Below are positions 36,673 to 46,340 of a stretch of 64,000 nucleotides of DNA, one piece after another. Within the stretch, counting starts at the first letter, position 1; each line of letters opens with the position of its first letter. Both the position numbers and the translations under genes were made by a program. The stretch is from Parabacteroides sp. TM07-1AC (GTDB taxonomy: Bacteria > Bacteroidota > Bacteroidia > Bacteroidales > Tannerellaceae), in contig NZ_QUKD01000007.1 of assembly GCF_003480915.1 (NCBI RefSeq), positions 251,442-315,441 of the forward strand, in the 5' to 3' direction. The notes under the pieces were generated by a model that was not told the origin of the DNA, made no database searches, and worked only from the letters and a program-made list of their open reading frames with translations.

Positions 36673-38235
36673 TTAGAACCTTATCTGCCAATCGCTGATA
36701 GTATGTCGCTCCCGGTCGAAACCGATGGCAACTTTCACGACAGGCAACCCGCACAAAGCAAAACGTTCGGGATAATTCCGCAAATCTATCTGGTTCATGG
36801 CTGCATCCGCCGTTTTATCGAGTTTTAGCTCCACGACATAAAGCGTCGTTTTCGTCCGCATCACCATATCCACACGACCACGGGGGATACGTACTTCCAC
36901 ATCCACATACATACCAAGCAAACTGAATATGGTATATAGCAAAGACTGGTAATGCCCCTCATAATCAGTATTATCGCATTTAGGGATCGTGGAAAGGAAA
37001 GTCTGCAATAAACAAAGGGCATCGTCCATCCGCTCTCCGGCTATCGCCTCGAAAAGAAGCGCAACCGTTGTAAGACCATCGGCGGTATGTTGGTGAAGAT
37101 AACCGGGCAACAAACTTTTCATCAGCCCCATACGTACCTCCTTATTGGGAATGTCGAGCGTATAAAGTTCCGTCAGTTCGGAGTAATCTTTTATCGTGAT
37201 ATAACCGCTTTGGTAGAGTAGCGGGGTGATGTCCGTCATCCGTTCCGTCGGCGCATCGAACGATTCGGAAATAACTTTCCGACCTCCGATCTGCTGAGGC
37301 TTTACATGGTATTTGTTCAGCATCTCGATCAAATAGGTAGGTGTACCACTGCCGAACCAATAAGAACCGATTTTACCGTCCGCAAAAGCATTCAGCAAGC
37401 TGAAAGGATTATAGATGTCAGGCGAGGGGTAAGTAAAATGATAGCCGTCATAATTCTCCCTCAAACGTGCAACAAGTTTCGGACAGGTAATCTGCATCTT
37501 CTTCGCAAGCAATTCCAAATCAAGATTCATTTGCGTCAACATCTCCTCTTCCGTGATACCGCAAATGGCGGAATAGGAATCGTCCATGCTGATATTCTTT
37601 ATATTGTTCAGTTCACTGAATATGCTCAATTGAGAAAACTTCGTAATACCGGTAAGGAAGACATAGCGCAGATAAGGATCGCAAGCCTTCAGTGGACTAT
37701 AGAAATTACGCATCACGTTTCGTAACACAGGCAAGTTTTTTTCTTCATGCATCACATCGAGAAGCGGCGCATCATATTCATCAATCAACACCACCACTTG
37801 CCGCCCTGTCCGCTTGTAAGCGCATTGTATCAAATTCGCCAGCCGGATATTAACATCTTTCTCCCCTATATGGCAATCATACCGATCCTCATATCCCAAT
37901 AGGAGGAAATCCAACATCCGATTCAAACGGGCTTCATCCACATGCTTCGCCATGCTGACATCAAAATGGAGCACCGGATAGGCTATCCATTCTTCCTCCA
38001 GCCCTTCCATGGCCAACCCTTCAAACAATTCCTTGCGTCCCTCGAAATAGGCATGGAGCGTTGAAGTAAGCAGCGACTTACCGAATCGGCGTGGACGGCT
38101 CAAGAATACATATTTAGAATCAGCATGTGTCATGCGGTAAACATATTCCGTTTTATCAATATACAAATAGTCCTTTTCTCTGATCTCGGAGAAAGTCTGT
38201 ATACCTATCGGATAAAGTCGTCGTTGCAAATCCAT
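36673..38235 (-). CDS. AAA-ATPase-like / PD-(D/E)XK nuclease-fold protein
   Basis: A 520-aa protein common in Bacteroidetes. The N-terminal AAA-ATPase-like domain (about 5-290) has the P-loop SRPRRFGKSLLTSTL (GKS 52-54) and a Walker B in VVLIDEYDAPL (near 150). The C-terminal domain (about 400-520) is a PD-(D/E)XK fold with GRVDMVMRTKTTLYVVELKL (near 455-475). The family is abundant and often found beside mobile DNA, yet no role is firmly established. It has a full consensus promoter and is preceded by repeat array B. Confidence 0.9.
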   Translation of the reverse strand: MDLQRRLYPIGIQTFSEIREKDYLYIDKTEYVYRMTHADSKYVFLSRPRRFGKSLLTSTLHAYFEGRKELFEGLAMEGLEEEWIAYPVLHFDVSMAKHVDEARLNRMLDFLLLGYEDRYDCHIGEKDVNIRLANLIQCAYKRTGRQVVVLIDEYDAPLLDVMHEEKNLPVLRNVMRNFYSPLKACDPYLRYVFLTGITKFSQLSIFSELNNIKNISMDDSYSAICGITEEEMLTQMNLDLELLAKKMQITCPKLVARLRENYDGYHFTYPSPDIYNPFSLLNAFADGKIGSYWFGSGTPTYLIEMLNKYHVKPQQIGGRKVISESFDAPTERMTDITPLLYQSGYITIKDYSELTELYTLDIPNKEVRMGLMKSLLPGYLHQHTADGLTTVALLFEAIAGERMDDALCLLQTFLSTIPKCDNTDYEGHYQSLLYTIFSLLGMYVDVEVRIPRGRVDMVMRTKTTLYVVELKLDKTADAAMNQIDLRNYPERFALCGLPVVKVAIGFDRERHTISDWQIRF

Positions 38236-38254
38236 AATCCTATTTCTTTTACCA

Positions 38255-38285
38255 CAAAGTTACGGAAAACAATAGAAACCGCAAA
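38255..38285 (-). promoter_or_regulatory. Promoter of the AAA-ATPase gene
   Basis: Minus strand TTTG (38282-38285), 19-bp spacer, TAACTTTG (38255-38262); the ATG is 19 nt further on. Confidence 0.78.
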
Positions 38286-38343
38286 ATCAGGACAAGACTC
38301 TATTCACCTTTCTTTGTTCGTTTCTTTTTATCAAGAAAACAGA

Positions 38344-38433
38344 AAACTACTTAGTAAGTAAACCTTCATCTGCTTAATAAGTAAACAAACCTCTGCTTAC
38401 TAAGTAGCCAAGGGGGTTACTTAATAAGTAGTT
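38344..38433. repeat. Array B: four palindromes at 23-24 bp spacing
   Basis: 11-bp palindrome-like boxes of the form (A/G)CTTAnTAAGT start at 38349, 38372, 38395 and 38419. The outer sequences AAAACTACTTA and TAAGTAGTTTT are complementary, so the whole array can also fold on itself. It lies between murQ and the AAA-ATPase gene, about 60 bp upstream of the latter's promoter. Confidence 0.85.
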
Positions 38434-38466
38434 TTTGTCTGTGTAGGGTTTGTTCAAAGCTCTACT

Positions 38467-39288
38467 TTATATGGAAGCCTTTCGATAAGCATCCACCGCC
38501 TCTTTTACCGATCCATACATCAGAAGGAGCCGCTGCGACTGGCCATAACTCAGACCCAACTCCTCTGCCACCATCCGTGTTCCGCGGTCGACCAGTTTCT
38601 GATTAGTCAATTGCATATTGACCATCCGGTTGCCTTTTACACGCCCCAACCGGATCATAACAGATGTTGAAATCATATTCAGAATCATCTTTTGCCCTGT
38701 ACCGGACTTCATACGCGAACTGCCGGTTACAAATTCCGGACCGACAATCATTTCGATCGCCACATCAGCTTGGGCAGCCATAGGTGAATCCGGATTACTG
38801 GAGATAGAGGCTGTCAGTATCCCCCTCTCACGGGCTTTACGCAAAGCTCCGATCACATAAGGAGTCGTACCGGATGCAGCAATACCGATCACTGTATCTT
38901 TGGTTGTAACCTGATACTCCTGCAATTCCTCCCAGCCACGCTCCATATCATCTTCCGCATTCTCTACCGGATTGCGAAGAGCTGTATCGCCACCGGCAAT
39001 CAGACCGATCACCAAAGTGGGAGGCATTCCGAAAGTAGGAGGTATTTCAGAAGCATCGAGCACTCCCAGCCGGCCACTTGTTCCGGCACCCAGATAAAAG
39101 ATACGCCCTCCCTGTTTCATCCGGGGAACAATCTGATCCACCAGTTTTTCTATCTGAGGAATTGTTTTTTGCACAGCTAGTGCGACCTTTTGGTCTTCTG
39201 TATTTATATCTTCCAGCAACTCCCGGACAGATTTATCTTCCAGGTCATTATATAATGAATCTTGTTCTGTTATTTTAGTAAATGACAT
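38467..39288 (-). CDS. murQ: N-acetylmuramic acid 6-phosphate etherase
   Basis: A 273-aa SIS-fold etherase that splits the lactyl ether of MurNAc-6-phosphate to give GlcNAc-6-phosphate and lactate. Signature segments are GGRIFYLGAGTSGRLGVLDA with SEIPPTFG, GIAASGTTPYVIGALRKA and the SSRMKSGTGQKMILNMIST block. It lacks part of the C-terminal helical tail of longer homologues (about 298 aa). It is 38 nt downstream of the MurK-like kinase gene, whose product is its likely substrate. Confidence 0.95.
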   Translation of the reverse strand: MSFTKITEQDSLYNDLEDKSVRELLEDINTEDQKVALAVQKTIPQIEKLVDQIVPRMKQGGRIFYLGAGTSGRLGVLDASEIPPTFGMPPTLVIGLIAGGDTALRNPVENAEDDMERGWEELQEYQVTTKDTVIGIAASGTTPYVIGALRKARERGILTASISSNPDSPMAAQADVAIEMIVGPEFVTGSSRMKSGTGQKMILNMISTSVMIRLGRVKGNRMVNMQLTNQKLVDRGTRMVAEELGLSYGQSQRLLLMYGSVKEAVDAYRKASI

Positions 39289-39326
39289 AATAAATAGTTT
39301 TTCCGGTCATAAAACGAAATGTAAGT

Positions 39327-40160
39327 TTACTTCCCATGATACGCGATCAATCCCTCCATCGGACTTTGTGCAACCGTTCCAATACGTATCCCCAGGTCAA
39401 AAGCAATATCTTTCAGTATATCTTGATAATACCAGGCAACTGAACCGACCAGGTGGACAGGTAATTCAAAACAATCATACTGCTTCACGTTACGGGTAAA
39501 AAATGCCAAAAAGCTACGGGTGACCAATTCCCAAATGGCAGGTTCATCCAAATGCTCCCGTATAAAAGGAGAAAAACCTGCCAGAAAACGATTTGGAAAA
39601 GGTTGCCGGTAAACCCTATCCATAATCGATGCCGGGGTCAGCCCATATTGTGAAAGAAACAGGTCTTTAAGAGCCGGAGGCAGCTGGTCTTTCAATACAT
39701 CCCCGATCAATAGTTTGCCCAATACGGCACCGCTTCCCTCATCGCCCAGAATAAATCCGAGGGGAGAAACGTTCTTTACAATCTCTTTACCATCGTAATA
39801 GCAGGAGTTCGAACCGGTACCCAGGATACAAGCTATCCCCGGCTCGTCGCCACACAAGGCACGGGCTGCAGCCAGGAGATCGCTCCCAACCTCTACAGGA
39901 ACAGACAAATACCGGTTGACAGACCGCCGGATCATGTCATTCTTTTCAGGGAAAGCACAGCCCGCCCCGTAAAAACAGACGGAGGAAGGTATGAGGTCTT
40001 TTAATGCAGGTAGCAATCCGGTTTCAATCTCCTTCCTCATCTCTTCTTCCGTCTGAAAGAAAGGATTCATACCCCGTGTCTGGAAACGAAGAACAGATTT
40101 TCCTTTCTCCACCATACACCAATCCGTCTTCGTTGAACCGCTATCGGCTATTAATATCAT
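39327..40160 (-). CDS. murK: BadF/BadG-type sugar kinase, likely N-acetylmuramic acid kinase
   Basis: A 277-aa ASKHA-fold kinase. The phosphate-1 motif is LIADSGSTKTDWCMV (residues 3-17), phosphate-2 is CILGTGSNSCYYDGKE, and FILGDEGSGAVLGKLL is typical of GlcNAc/MurNAc kinases of this family. In Tannerella forsythia the kinase beside murQ and an AmpG-like transporter phosphorylates MurNAc. The same context here makes MurK more likely than a general GlcNAc kinase, though specificity is inferred. Repeat array C lies just upstream. Confidence 0.82.
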   Translation of the reverse strand: MILIADSGSTKTDWCMVEKGKSVLRFQTRGMNPFFQTEEEMRKEIETGLLPALKDLIPSSVCFYGAGCAFPEKNDMIRRSVNRYLSVPVEVGSDLLAAARALCGDEPGIACILGTGSNSCYYDGKEIVKNVSPLGFILGDEGSGAVLGKLLIGDVLKDQLPPALKDLFLSQYGLTPASIMDRVYRQPFPNRFLAGFSPFIREHLDEPAIWELVTRSFLAFFTRNVKQYDCFELPVHLVGSVAWYYQDILKDIAFDLGIRIGTVAQSPMEGLIAYHGK

Positions 40161-40221
40161 ATTATACGCTTTAAGTTATTATTTTACAAGCATAAAACGG
40201 TATTAACAACCCTTTCTATTT

Positions 40222-40310
40222 GCTTGTCGACAATTATGAACAAGCCTGTCGATAATTATGAACAAGCCTGCCGATAATTATGAACAAGCTTGTCGACAAT
40301 TGTCGGCAGA
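40222..40310. repeat. Array C: four 22-bp units
   Basis: Units start at 40222, 40244, 40266 and 40288 with the pattern GCYTGYCGAYAATTATGAACAA. The arms GCTTGT and ACAAGC of adjacent units face each other, and TTGTCGACAA is a perfect palindrome inside units 1 and 4. The last unit diverges in its 3' half. It fills most of the 158-bp gap between the transporter and kinase genes. Confidence 0.88.
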
Positions 40311-40318
40311 CAATTTTA

Positions 40319-41596
40319 TTAGCCCTCTTTCCGGCCAAATACCGGATCTATTTTTAGGAAAGCAGTGACAATTAATGTGATCAAACAGCACCCCATCACC
40401 CACCAAAAGAAGTTTACGTACCCCAATTGTTCCTGTAACCATCCGGCCACCATGCCAGGAAGCATCATGCCTAATGCCATGAAAGCCGTACAGATTGCAT
40501 AATGTGCCGTTTTATGTTCTCCTTCGGAGTAATAGATCAGGAAAAGCATATAGGCCGTAAAACCAAACCCGTATCCGAACTGCTCTATGAAGACACAGAC
40601 ATTGATCGTGATCAAACTTTCCGGCAATGCGGTACTCAGGTAGATAAAAGTCAAGTCAGGCAATGTAATAGCCAACGCCATCGGCCAAAGCCATTTCTTC
40701 AGACCTCCTTGTGAAGCCACAATACCACCGATTATACCACCCAGCGTCAGACCTATAATTCCGATCGTGCCATATACCAAACCTAATTCCGACGTGGTCA
40801 AGCCCAGTCCGCCCACTTCCCGCGAATCGATCAGGAACGGTGTCACCAGCTTCACCAACTGGGCTTCGGGAAAACGATACAACAGCATAAACAGAATAGC
40901 TACCAAAGCTTGCTTCTTCTTGAAAAAAGAAACAAAGGTAGCAAAGAATTCCTTAAAGATGGTGGAAGCCGTCACCGTCACAGCCGCCTTATCGGAAGCA
41001 GGTACCGGCAATATATATTTATGATACAGGCAAAAGCCGATAAATAAACCTGCCATAATCAGAAAAGTAATCGACCATGCCAGCGGAATCTTACCGGTAG
41101 CCACTTCGAGCGCCCCTGCCAGCATAACCAGCAATCCCTGTCCTGCAATCGTCGCAATCCGGTAGAAAGTACTGCGTATTCCCACATAAAAAGCCTGTTC
41201 ATGCGGATCGAGCGCCAGCATATAAAAACCGTCTGCCGCAATATCATGTGTAGCCGAACTGAAAGCCACCAGCCAAAAGATAGCCAGCGATAACTGGAAA
41301 GCATACTCCATCGGCAACGTAAATGCGATCCCGGCAAGCCCTGCTCCGATCAGAAACTGCATCGTAACTACCCACCATCGTTTCGTCTTCAATAAATCAA
41401 CAAAAGGACTCCAAAAAGGTTTAATAACCCACGGCAGATACAGCCAACTGGTATAAAGGGCAATATCGGTATTGCTGATTCCCATCCGTTTGTACATAAT
41501 GACGGAGATCGTCATCACAGCTACATAAGGCAATGCCTCAGCAAAATAGAGTGTGGGAATCCAACTCCAGGGAGAAGTTCGCTTTGTCTGATTCAT
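40319..41596 (-). CDS. AmpG/MurT-like major facilitator transporter
   Basis: A 425-aa inner-membrane MFS protein with 12 predicted helices. Its start (WSWIPTLYFAEALPYVAVMT) and loop sequences such as YTSWLYLPWVIKPFWSPFVD match AmpG-type muropeptide permeases. In Tannerella forsythia the homologue in the same gene setting, MurT, imports MurNAc. Here too it lies upstream of kinase and etherase genes, so uptake of MurNAc or anhydro-muropeptides is likely. Its start overlaps the stop of the DUF4922 gene by 4 bp, showing translational coupling. Confidence 0.88.
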   Translation of the reverse strand: MNQTKRTSPWSWIPTLYFAEALPYVAVMTISVIMYKRMGISNTDIALYTSWLYLPWVIKPFWSPFVDLLKTKRWWVVTMQFLIGAGLAGIAFTLPMEYAFQLSLAIFWLVAFSSATHDIAADGFYMLALDPHEQAFYVGIRSTFYRIATIAGQGLLVMLAGALEVATGKIPLAWSITFLIMAGLFIGFCLYHKYILPVPASDKAAVTVTASTIFKEFFATFVSFFKKKQALVAILFMLLYRFPEAQLVKLVTPFLIDSREVGGLGLTTSELGLVYGTIGIIGLTLGGIIGGIVASQGGLKKWLWPMALAITLPDLTFIYLSTALPESLITINVCVFIEQFGYGFGFTAYMLFLIYYSEGEHKTAHYAICTAFMALGMMLPGMVAGWLQEQLGYVNFFWWVMGCCLITLIVTAFLKIDPVFGRKEG

Positions 41597-42540
41597 AAAG
41601 AGTATAATTTAGATTTACTGATTAAAAGATCCATCTCCTTTTCCGAGAGACAGGTTTCACGAAGGATTTGCCGAAGGTCGTCTGCCGTTACTTTCCGGAA
41701 ATCCTTTTCCAAAGGAGTCACAAAGACACCTGCCATCTCGACGGTTGCCGGACTGATCAATATATTAGCGTCTCCTTCAGCATAATAACAGGAAGGATGC
41801 AAATTCTTTCTCGGATAGATACACGTGATCCATTTGCCGTCTTCTTTCCACGACAACACATTCATCATCGGTTCATATTCGCCCATCTTACAGTCCATAA
41901 GTTCATACAGATGGTCGAACAGGGCAACTGCATCTCCCCTCTTTCCGGAAACAATCACGAACGCAGGCTGCAAGAAGTCACGTAAAGCATATAGTACAGC
42001 CTGTCCTTTTACTTTCACCTCCTCCTTGGCTGCCTGGAGCCAGTTCACCTCAAGAGGTAAAAATCCTTTACTTCCAGCCTGGAAATGCATATGGTCGGGA
42101 GCCGAAGCACCGCATTTCGGACCGTTATAGAAGACTATAAATTCGTCGAGCGCCTCCGCCAGTGCCAGCATATCGGCATAACGTCCCCGGATACACTGCT
42201 CCTGATGTGCCCGGATGGGAATCGTCAGATGTTCCGGAAAGATGGGATAAGGATTCACGATGATCTGGTACTCATCGCCGAAGTCGATCCATTGCTGATT
42301 GCCGGGACGATTGGCTTCACAAAGAAAACAGGGACGGGCAGCCAGTGAAGCTTTATCTATCTTAGCTGCCGACGACCGGATACGTTCCGGATTGAACTGC
42401 AACTCCACCTCATATCCGTTTACCATGAGTTTTCGCGATTGCACCCGGTCAAGAGCTGCGTAGTTCGTTCGTGCCAGCTCCCAATTCCTGCGATGGTAAC
42501 TTATCAGTTCCCGGACTTGCTGAGTTATACTTCCATTCAT
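41593..42540 (-). CDS. DUF4922 protein, HIT/GalT-like nucleotidyl transferase or phosphorylase
   Basis: A 315-aa protein of the DUF4922 group. A CxxC pair (C71, C74 in PCFLCEANRPG), the segment IIVNPYPIFPEHLTIPIR and the active-site triad H150-M-H152-F-Q154 in DHMHFQAGSKGF resemble the HxHxQ enzymes (GalT, Ap4A phosphorylase, GDP-sugar phosphorylases). It therefore probably handles a nucleotide-sugar or dinucleotide; the substrate is unknown. It is coupled to the MurT-like transporter and 24 nt downstream of a GT2 gene, which ties it to cell-wall sugar metabolism. Confidence 0.75.
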   Translation of the reverse strand: MNGSITQQVRELISYHRRNWELARTNYAALDRVQSRKLMVNGYEVELQFNPERIRSSAAKIDKASLAARPCFLCEANRPGNQQWIDFGDEYQIIVNPYPIFPEHLTIPIRAHQEQCIRGRYADMLALAEALDEFIVFYNGPKCGASAPDHMHFQAGSKGFLPLEVNWLQAAKEEVKVKGQAVLYALRDFLQPAFVIVSGKRGDAVALFDHLYELMDCKMGEYEPMMNVLSWKEDGKWITCIYPRKNLHPSCYYAEGDANILISPATVEMAGVFVTPLEKDFRKVTADDLRQILRETCLSEKEMDLLISKSKLYSL

Positions 42541-42564
42541 AATTCAGATTCCTTTTAAACAGAC

Positions 42565-44025
42565 TTAGCCCAAACCACTTCTCTTTAACAATTCTATCGT
42601 ACGCAAGCTGTCCTTATAAGCGTTATGCTCATTCATCTTCCGTATGTCGAGTGCCGCATCCGTATTGTCTTCCCAGCGCCGACACAGATACAGAACATCG
42701 TAAATACGTCCGATCCGATACGTCCTGGAGATAGCCAGACCGATCGCGTAATCTTCCCCGTAACTCACATTCGGCATTTTCAGCTCACGCAGGATCGGGG
42801 TATAAAAAGCACGGGGCGCTCCCAACCCATTGATCCGAAGCGCATTGTTACGACCGTTCTCTTCCGTCCATTCGCGATGATCAATGATTCCGGGCGGTAT
42901 TTCATTCAAGTCAAAATCGGTCATCTTATAGGTTCCGATCACCATAGCACATTCTTCCGCATAGAAAGCATCCACTATCTTCTGCAAGGTATCCGGACCG
43001 CTATAAACATCATCGCTGTCAAGCTGCACGGAGAATTTACCGCACAGCGGATGTGCCGCCGCCTCATTCCAACAACCACCGATACCCAGATCATCCCGTT
43101 CGGGAATCAAATGGATCAGACGGTCGTCGGTTACATAACGGTCAATCAGTTCGGTCGTCCCGTCCGTCGAATGGTTATCTACAATAATCAGATTAAATTT
43201 AAAGTTCGTCTCCTGCCCCAATACCGAATGGATAGCGTCTTCGATCGTACGCACACGGTTACGGACCGGAATGATTACCGAGGCTTCATACTTAAATCCT
43301 CTTGATTGAAATTTCACCTTTTTAGGCTTCTTCGTCAATAAAGCTCCGTAAAAATGCAATAAAGGTTTGCATGCCTGCTCCATTTCAAGCTGCACCTCCC
43401 GGTTTTTTGGATCCACATAATCGAACTGTTTTTCGCCACTCTTACGCAAGTCTATTTCTTTGCAAGTATACAGATATTCTCTCAGGTGAACAAGCCCGAG
43501 TATTTTGGACATATGCAGACGCAAATGATAAAAGCCTGCATATTTATATGAAACCGAAGATTTCTTTAAGCCACCGAAATAATTATCCAAAGCTCTATAA
43601 GTTATTATCATCAAAGGTCCAAAGTCGAAATCGTCACGCAAGCTTCCCTGCTGGTAATCGTTTACCGGATGTTCCTGCCTGATTCCGCCGGTCAGGAGAT
43701 AATGATCGGCATAAACCATGTAACAGAATTTACTTTCAGACACGGAAATCATTCGTTCCAATCCGTTCTGTCCGAACTTTAAGGGAGTATAACGGGTATA
43801 ATACAATACATTGCGGTTATCCGCCAGCTGATATATCGACCTCATCGTCTGCGTACTGGTCAATGTATCGATCTGTAGAATCTCACAACCTTTGTAAGGT
43901 TCCGCTTCCGGGTTGGAAGTCATTAAATATATTTTGTCAGTCAGTCCGGTGCTTCTCAGTTCGTCGACCGTCGGCTTCACCTGTTCCGGAGATATATAAG
44001 GTATAAAGCAGTTTATTCTATCCAT
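42565..44025 (-). CDS. Family 2 glycosyltransferase with N-terminal extension
   Basis: A 486-aa protein. The C-terminal half (about 248-486) is a GT-A family 2 domain: ASVIIPVRNRVRTIEDAIHS, LIIVDNHSTDGTTELIDRY, the metal-binding SVQLDSDDVYSG and the base-like GEDYAIG. The N-terminal 245 residues carry a nucleotide-fold-like beginning (INCFIPYISPEQVKPTVDEL) and no recognised motif. There is no signal peptide or membrane helix, so it should be cytoplasmic. It is first in the cell-wall sugar cluster; donor and acceptor are not known. Confidence 0.85.
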   Translation of the reverse strand: MDRINCFIPYISPEQVKPTVDELRSTGLTDKIYLMTSNPEAEPYKGCEILQIDTLTSTQTMRSIYQLADNRNVLYYTRYTPLKFGQNGLERMISVSESKFCYMVYADHYLLTGGIRQEHPVNDYQQGSLRDDFDFGPLMIITYRALDNYFGGLKKSSVSYKYAGFYHLRLHMSKILGLVHLREYLYTCKEIDLRKSGEKQFDYVDPKNREVQLEMEQACKPLLHFYGALLTKKPKKVKFQSRGFKYEASVIIPVRNRVRTIEDAIHSVLGQETNFKFNLIIVDNHSTDGTTELIDRYVTDDRLIHLIPERDDLGIGGCWNEAAAHPLCGKFSVQLDSDDVYSGPDTLQKIVDAFYAEECAMVIGTYKMTDFDLNEIPPGIIDHREWTEENGRNNALRINGLGAPRAFYTPILRELKMPNVSYGEDYAIGLAISRTYRIGRIYDVLYLCRRWEDNTDAALDIRKMNEHNAYKDSLRTIELLKRSGLG

Positions 44026-44121
44026 AGGTATTAAATGGTGTTACATTATTAAGACTGTAAACTTAAACAAAAAGTATGTGATAAACGATAAAGGAAAGTC
44101 ATTTTCGGTCGAATAAACGAC

Positions 44122-44151
44122 AAAAGGGTTGCCTCATCACGAGACAACCCT
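44122..44151 (-). terminator. Terminator of mutA-mutB
   Basis: Minus strand AGGGTTG-t-CTC-gtgat-GAG-g-CAACCCT followed by TTTTG, 30 nt after the mutB stop codon. Confidence 0.85.
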
Positions 44152-44180
44152 CTTTATATAATCATAAGAATCTCTTCTTA

Positions 44181-46328
44181 TTATTCTCCTAACAGGATTT
44201 CCAGGATCTGAACAGCAGCCTTAGCCACTGAAGTACCCGGGCCGAAGATAGCAGCAACACCTGCTTTATACAGGAAGTCGTAGTCCTGTGCAGGGATTAC
44301 ACCACCGGCGATGACGATGATGTCTTCGCGGCCTAACTTCTTCAGCTCATCGATAACCTGCGGGATCAATGTCTTGTGTCCGGCAGCCAGAGAAGAAACA
44401 CCCATTACGTGAACGTCGTTTTCAACAGCCTGACGGGCAGCTTCTGCCGGAGTCTGGAACAACGGTCCCATATCCACGTCGAAACCACAGTCTGCATAAC
44501 CTGTTGCAACAACCTTAGCACCACGGTCGTGTCCGTCCTGACCCATTTTAGCGATCATGATACGAGGCTGGCGACCTTCTTTCTTAGCAAACTTTTCTGT
44601 CAGCTCGCAAGCCTTCAGGAAGTCTGCATCTTTCTTTGTTTCTGATGAATACACGCCTGATATAGTTCTGATGATTGCTTTATAACGTCCCACAACAACT
44701 TCGCAGGCATCCGAGATTTCTCCCAGTGATGCACGCAGGCCGGCAGCCTTAACAGCCAGTTCCAGCAAGTTGCCTTTCTTAGTTTTCACACATTCAGTGA
44801 TATCGGCCAATGCTTTCTGAACAGCTTCTTCGTCGCGGTTTTCACGCAACACCTTCAAATTGGCAATCTGTTCGTTACGAACGGCAGTGTTGTCGATTTC
44901 AAGGATATCGATCGGATCTTCTTTCGGCAGACGATATTTGTTAACACCAACGATTGTCTGAACACCTGAGTCGATACGAGCCTGTGTACGAGCAGCAGCT
45001 TCTTCGATACGCATCTTCGGAAGACCTGTTTCGATGGCTTTTGCCATACCGCCCATGCTTTCGATTTCCTGGATCAATGCCCAACCTTTGTGTACCAGTT
45101 CGTTTGTCAAAGATTCTACATAGTAAGAACCTGCCCACGGGTCGATTTCCTTACAAATCTTTGTTTCTTCCTGGATATAGATCTGTGTGTTACGAGCGAT
45201 ACGTGCAGAGAAGTCTGTCGGCAATGCGATAGCTTCGTCCAGCGCGTTGGTGTGCAGAGACTGTGTATGTCCCAGTGCAGCAGCCATAGCCTCGATACAA
45301 GTACGACCTACGTTATTGAACGGATCTTGTTCCGTCAACGACCATCCTGAAGTCTGGCAGTGAGTACGCAATGCGAGTGATTTCGGGTTCTTGGCTCCGA
45401 AGCTCTTCACGATCTTCGCCCACAACATACGTGCAGCACGCATCTTGGCGATTTCCATGAAGTGGTTCACACCGATAGCCCAGAAGAATGACAGACGCGG
45501 AGCGAATGCATCCACATCGATTCCTGCGTTCACACCGGCACGAAGATATTCCATACCGTCGCACAGTGTATAAGCCATTTCGATATCTGCCGTAGCACCT
45601 GCTTCCTGCATGTGGTAACCGGAGATAGAGATAGAGTTGAACTTCGGCATCTTCTGTGATGTATATTCGAAGATGTCAGCAATAATCTTCATGGAGAATT
45701 CAGGCGGATAGATATAGGTGTTACGCACCATGAACTCTTTCAGGATATCGTTCTGAATTGTACCGGCCATTTCTTCCAACTTAGCGCCCTGTTCCAGACC
45801 TGCGTTGATGTAGAATGCCAATACCGGAAGAACGCCACCGTTCATGGTCATGGAAACAGACATCTTGTTCAAAGGAATACCAGCGAACAATACTTTCATG
45901 TTTTCCAGCGAACAGATGGATACACCTGCTTTACCAACGTCACCTACAACACGTTCGTTGTCGGCATCGTATCCGCGGTGTGTCGGAAGGTCGAATGCAA
46001 CAGACAGACCTTTCTGACCGGAAGCCAGGTTACGACGATAGAATGCATTTGATTCTTCTGCGGTAGAGAAACCGGCATACTGACGGATCGTCCAGGGACG
46101 CATAGCGTACATACCGCTATACGGACCACGCAGATAAGGAGGCAGACCGGAAGCATAGTTCAGATGCTCCATTCCCTCCAGGTCTTCTTTCGTATAAACA
46201 GGTTTCACCTCGATATGCTCAGGTGTTTTCCAATCGGCTTCAATGCCATTGGCTTTTGCCCATTCGGCAGCATTGGTAGCTGCAAAACCGGCATTCTTGA
46301 TATCTATGTTTTTAAAATTTGGTCTCAT
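44181..46328 (-). CDS. mutB: Methylmalonyl-CoA mutase, large (catalytic) subunit
   Basis: A 715-aa catalytic subunit converting succinyl-CoA and (R)-methylmalonyl-CoA using adenosylcobalamin. It has the TIM-barrel substrate domain ([20 protein letters not shown] near residue 65; [18 protein letters not shown]) and the C-terminal B12-binding domain with the base-off DxHxxG motif in [19 protein letters not shown]. In Bacteroidales the enzyme serves propionate/succinate formation. It is 12 nt downstream of mutA; the dependence on B12 links it to the cobalamin operon and riboswitch in this window. Confidence 0.97.
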   Translation of the reverse strand: MRPNFKNIDIKNAGFAATNAAEWAKANGIEADWKTPEHIEVKPVYTKEDLEGMEHLNYASGLPPYLRGPYSGMYAMRPWTIRQYAGFSTAEESNAFYRRNLASGQKGLSVAFDLPTHRGYDADNERVVGDVGKAGVSICSLENMKVLFAGIPLNKMSVSMTMNGGVLPVLAFYINAGLEQGAKLEEMAGTIQNDILKEFMVRNTYIYPPEFSMKIIADIFEYTSQKMPKFNSISISGYHMQEAGATADIEMAYTLCDGMEYLRAGVNAGIDVDAFAPRLSFFWAIGVNHFMEIAKMRAARMLWAKIVKSFGAKNPKSLALRTHCQTSGWSLTEQDPFNNVGRTCIEAMAAALGHTQSLHTNALDEAIALPTDFSARIARNTQIYIQEETKICKEIDPWAGSYYVESLTNELVHKGWALIQEIESMGGMAKAIETGLPKMRIEEAAARTQARIDSGVQTIVGVNKYRLPKEDPIDILEIDNTAVRNEQIANLKVLRENRDEEAVQKALADITECVKTKKGNLLELAVKAAGLRASLGEISDACEVVVGRYKAIIRTISGVYSSETKKDADFLKACELTEKFAKKEGRQPRIMIAKMGQDGHDRGAKVVATGYADCGFDVDMGPLFQTPAEAARQAVENDVHVMGVSSLAAGHKTLIPQVIDELKKLGREDIIVIAGGVIPAQDYDFLYKAGVAAIFGPGTSVAKAAVQILEILLGE

Positions 46329-46340
46329 AATTGTTTCTAC

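Noticed and set aside
13199..40310. The short-period arrays as CRISPR arrays
   Set aside because: Units are contiguous with no unique spacers, the period is only 22-24 bp, there are just four units, and no cas genes are present.
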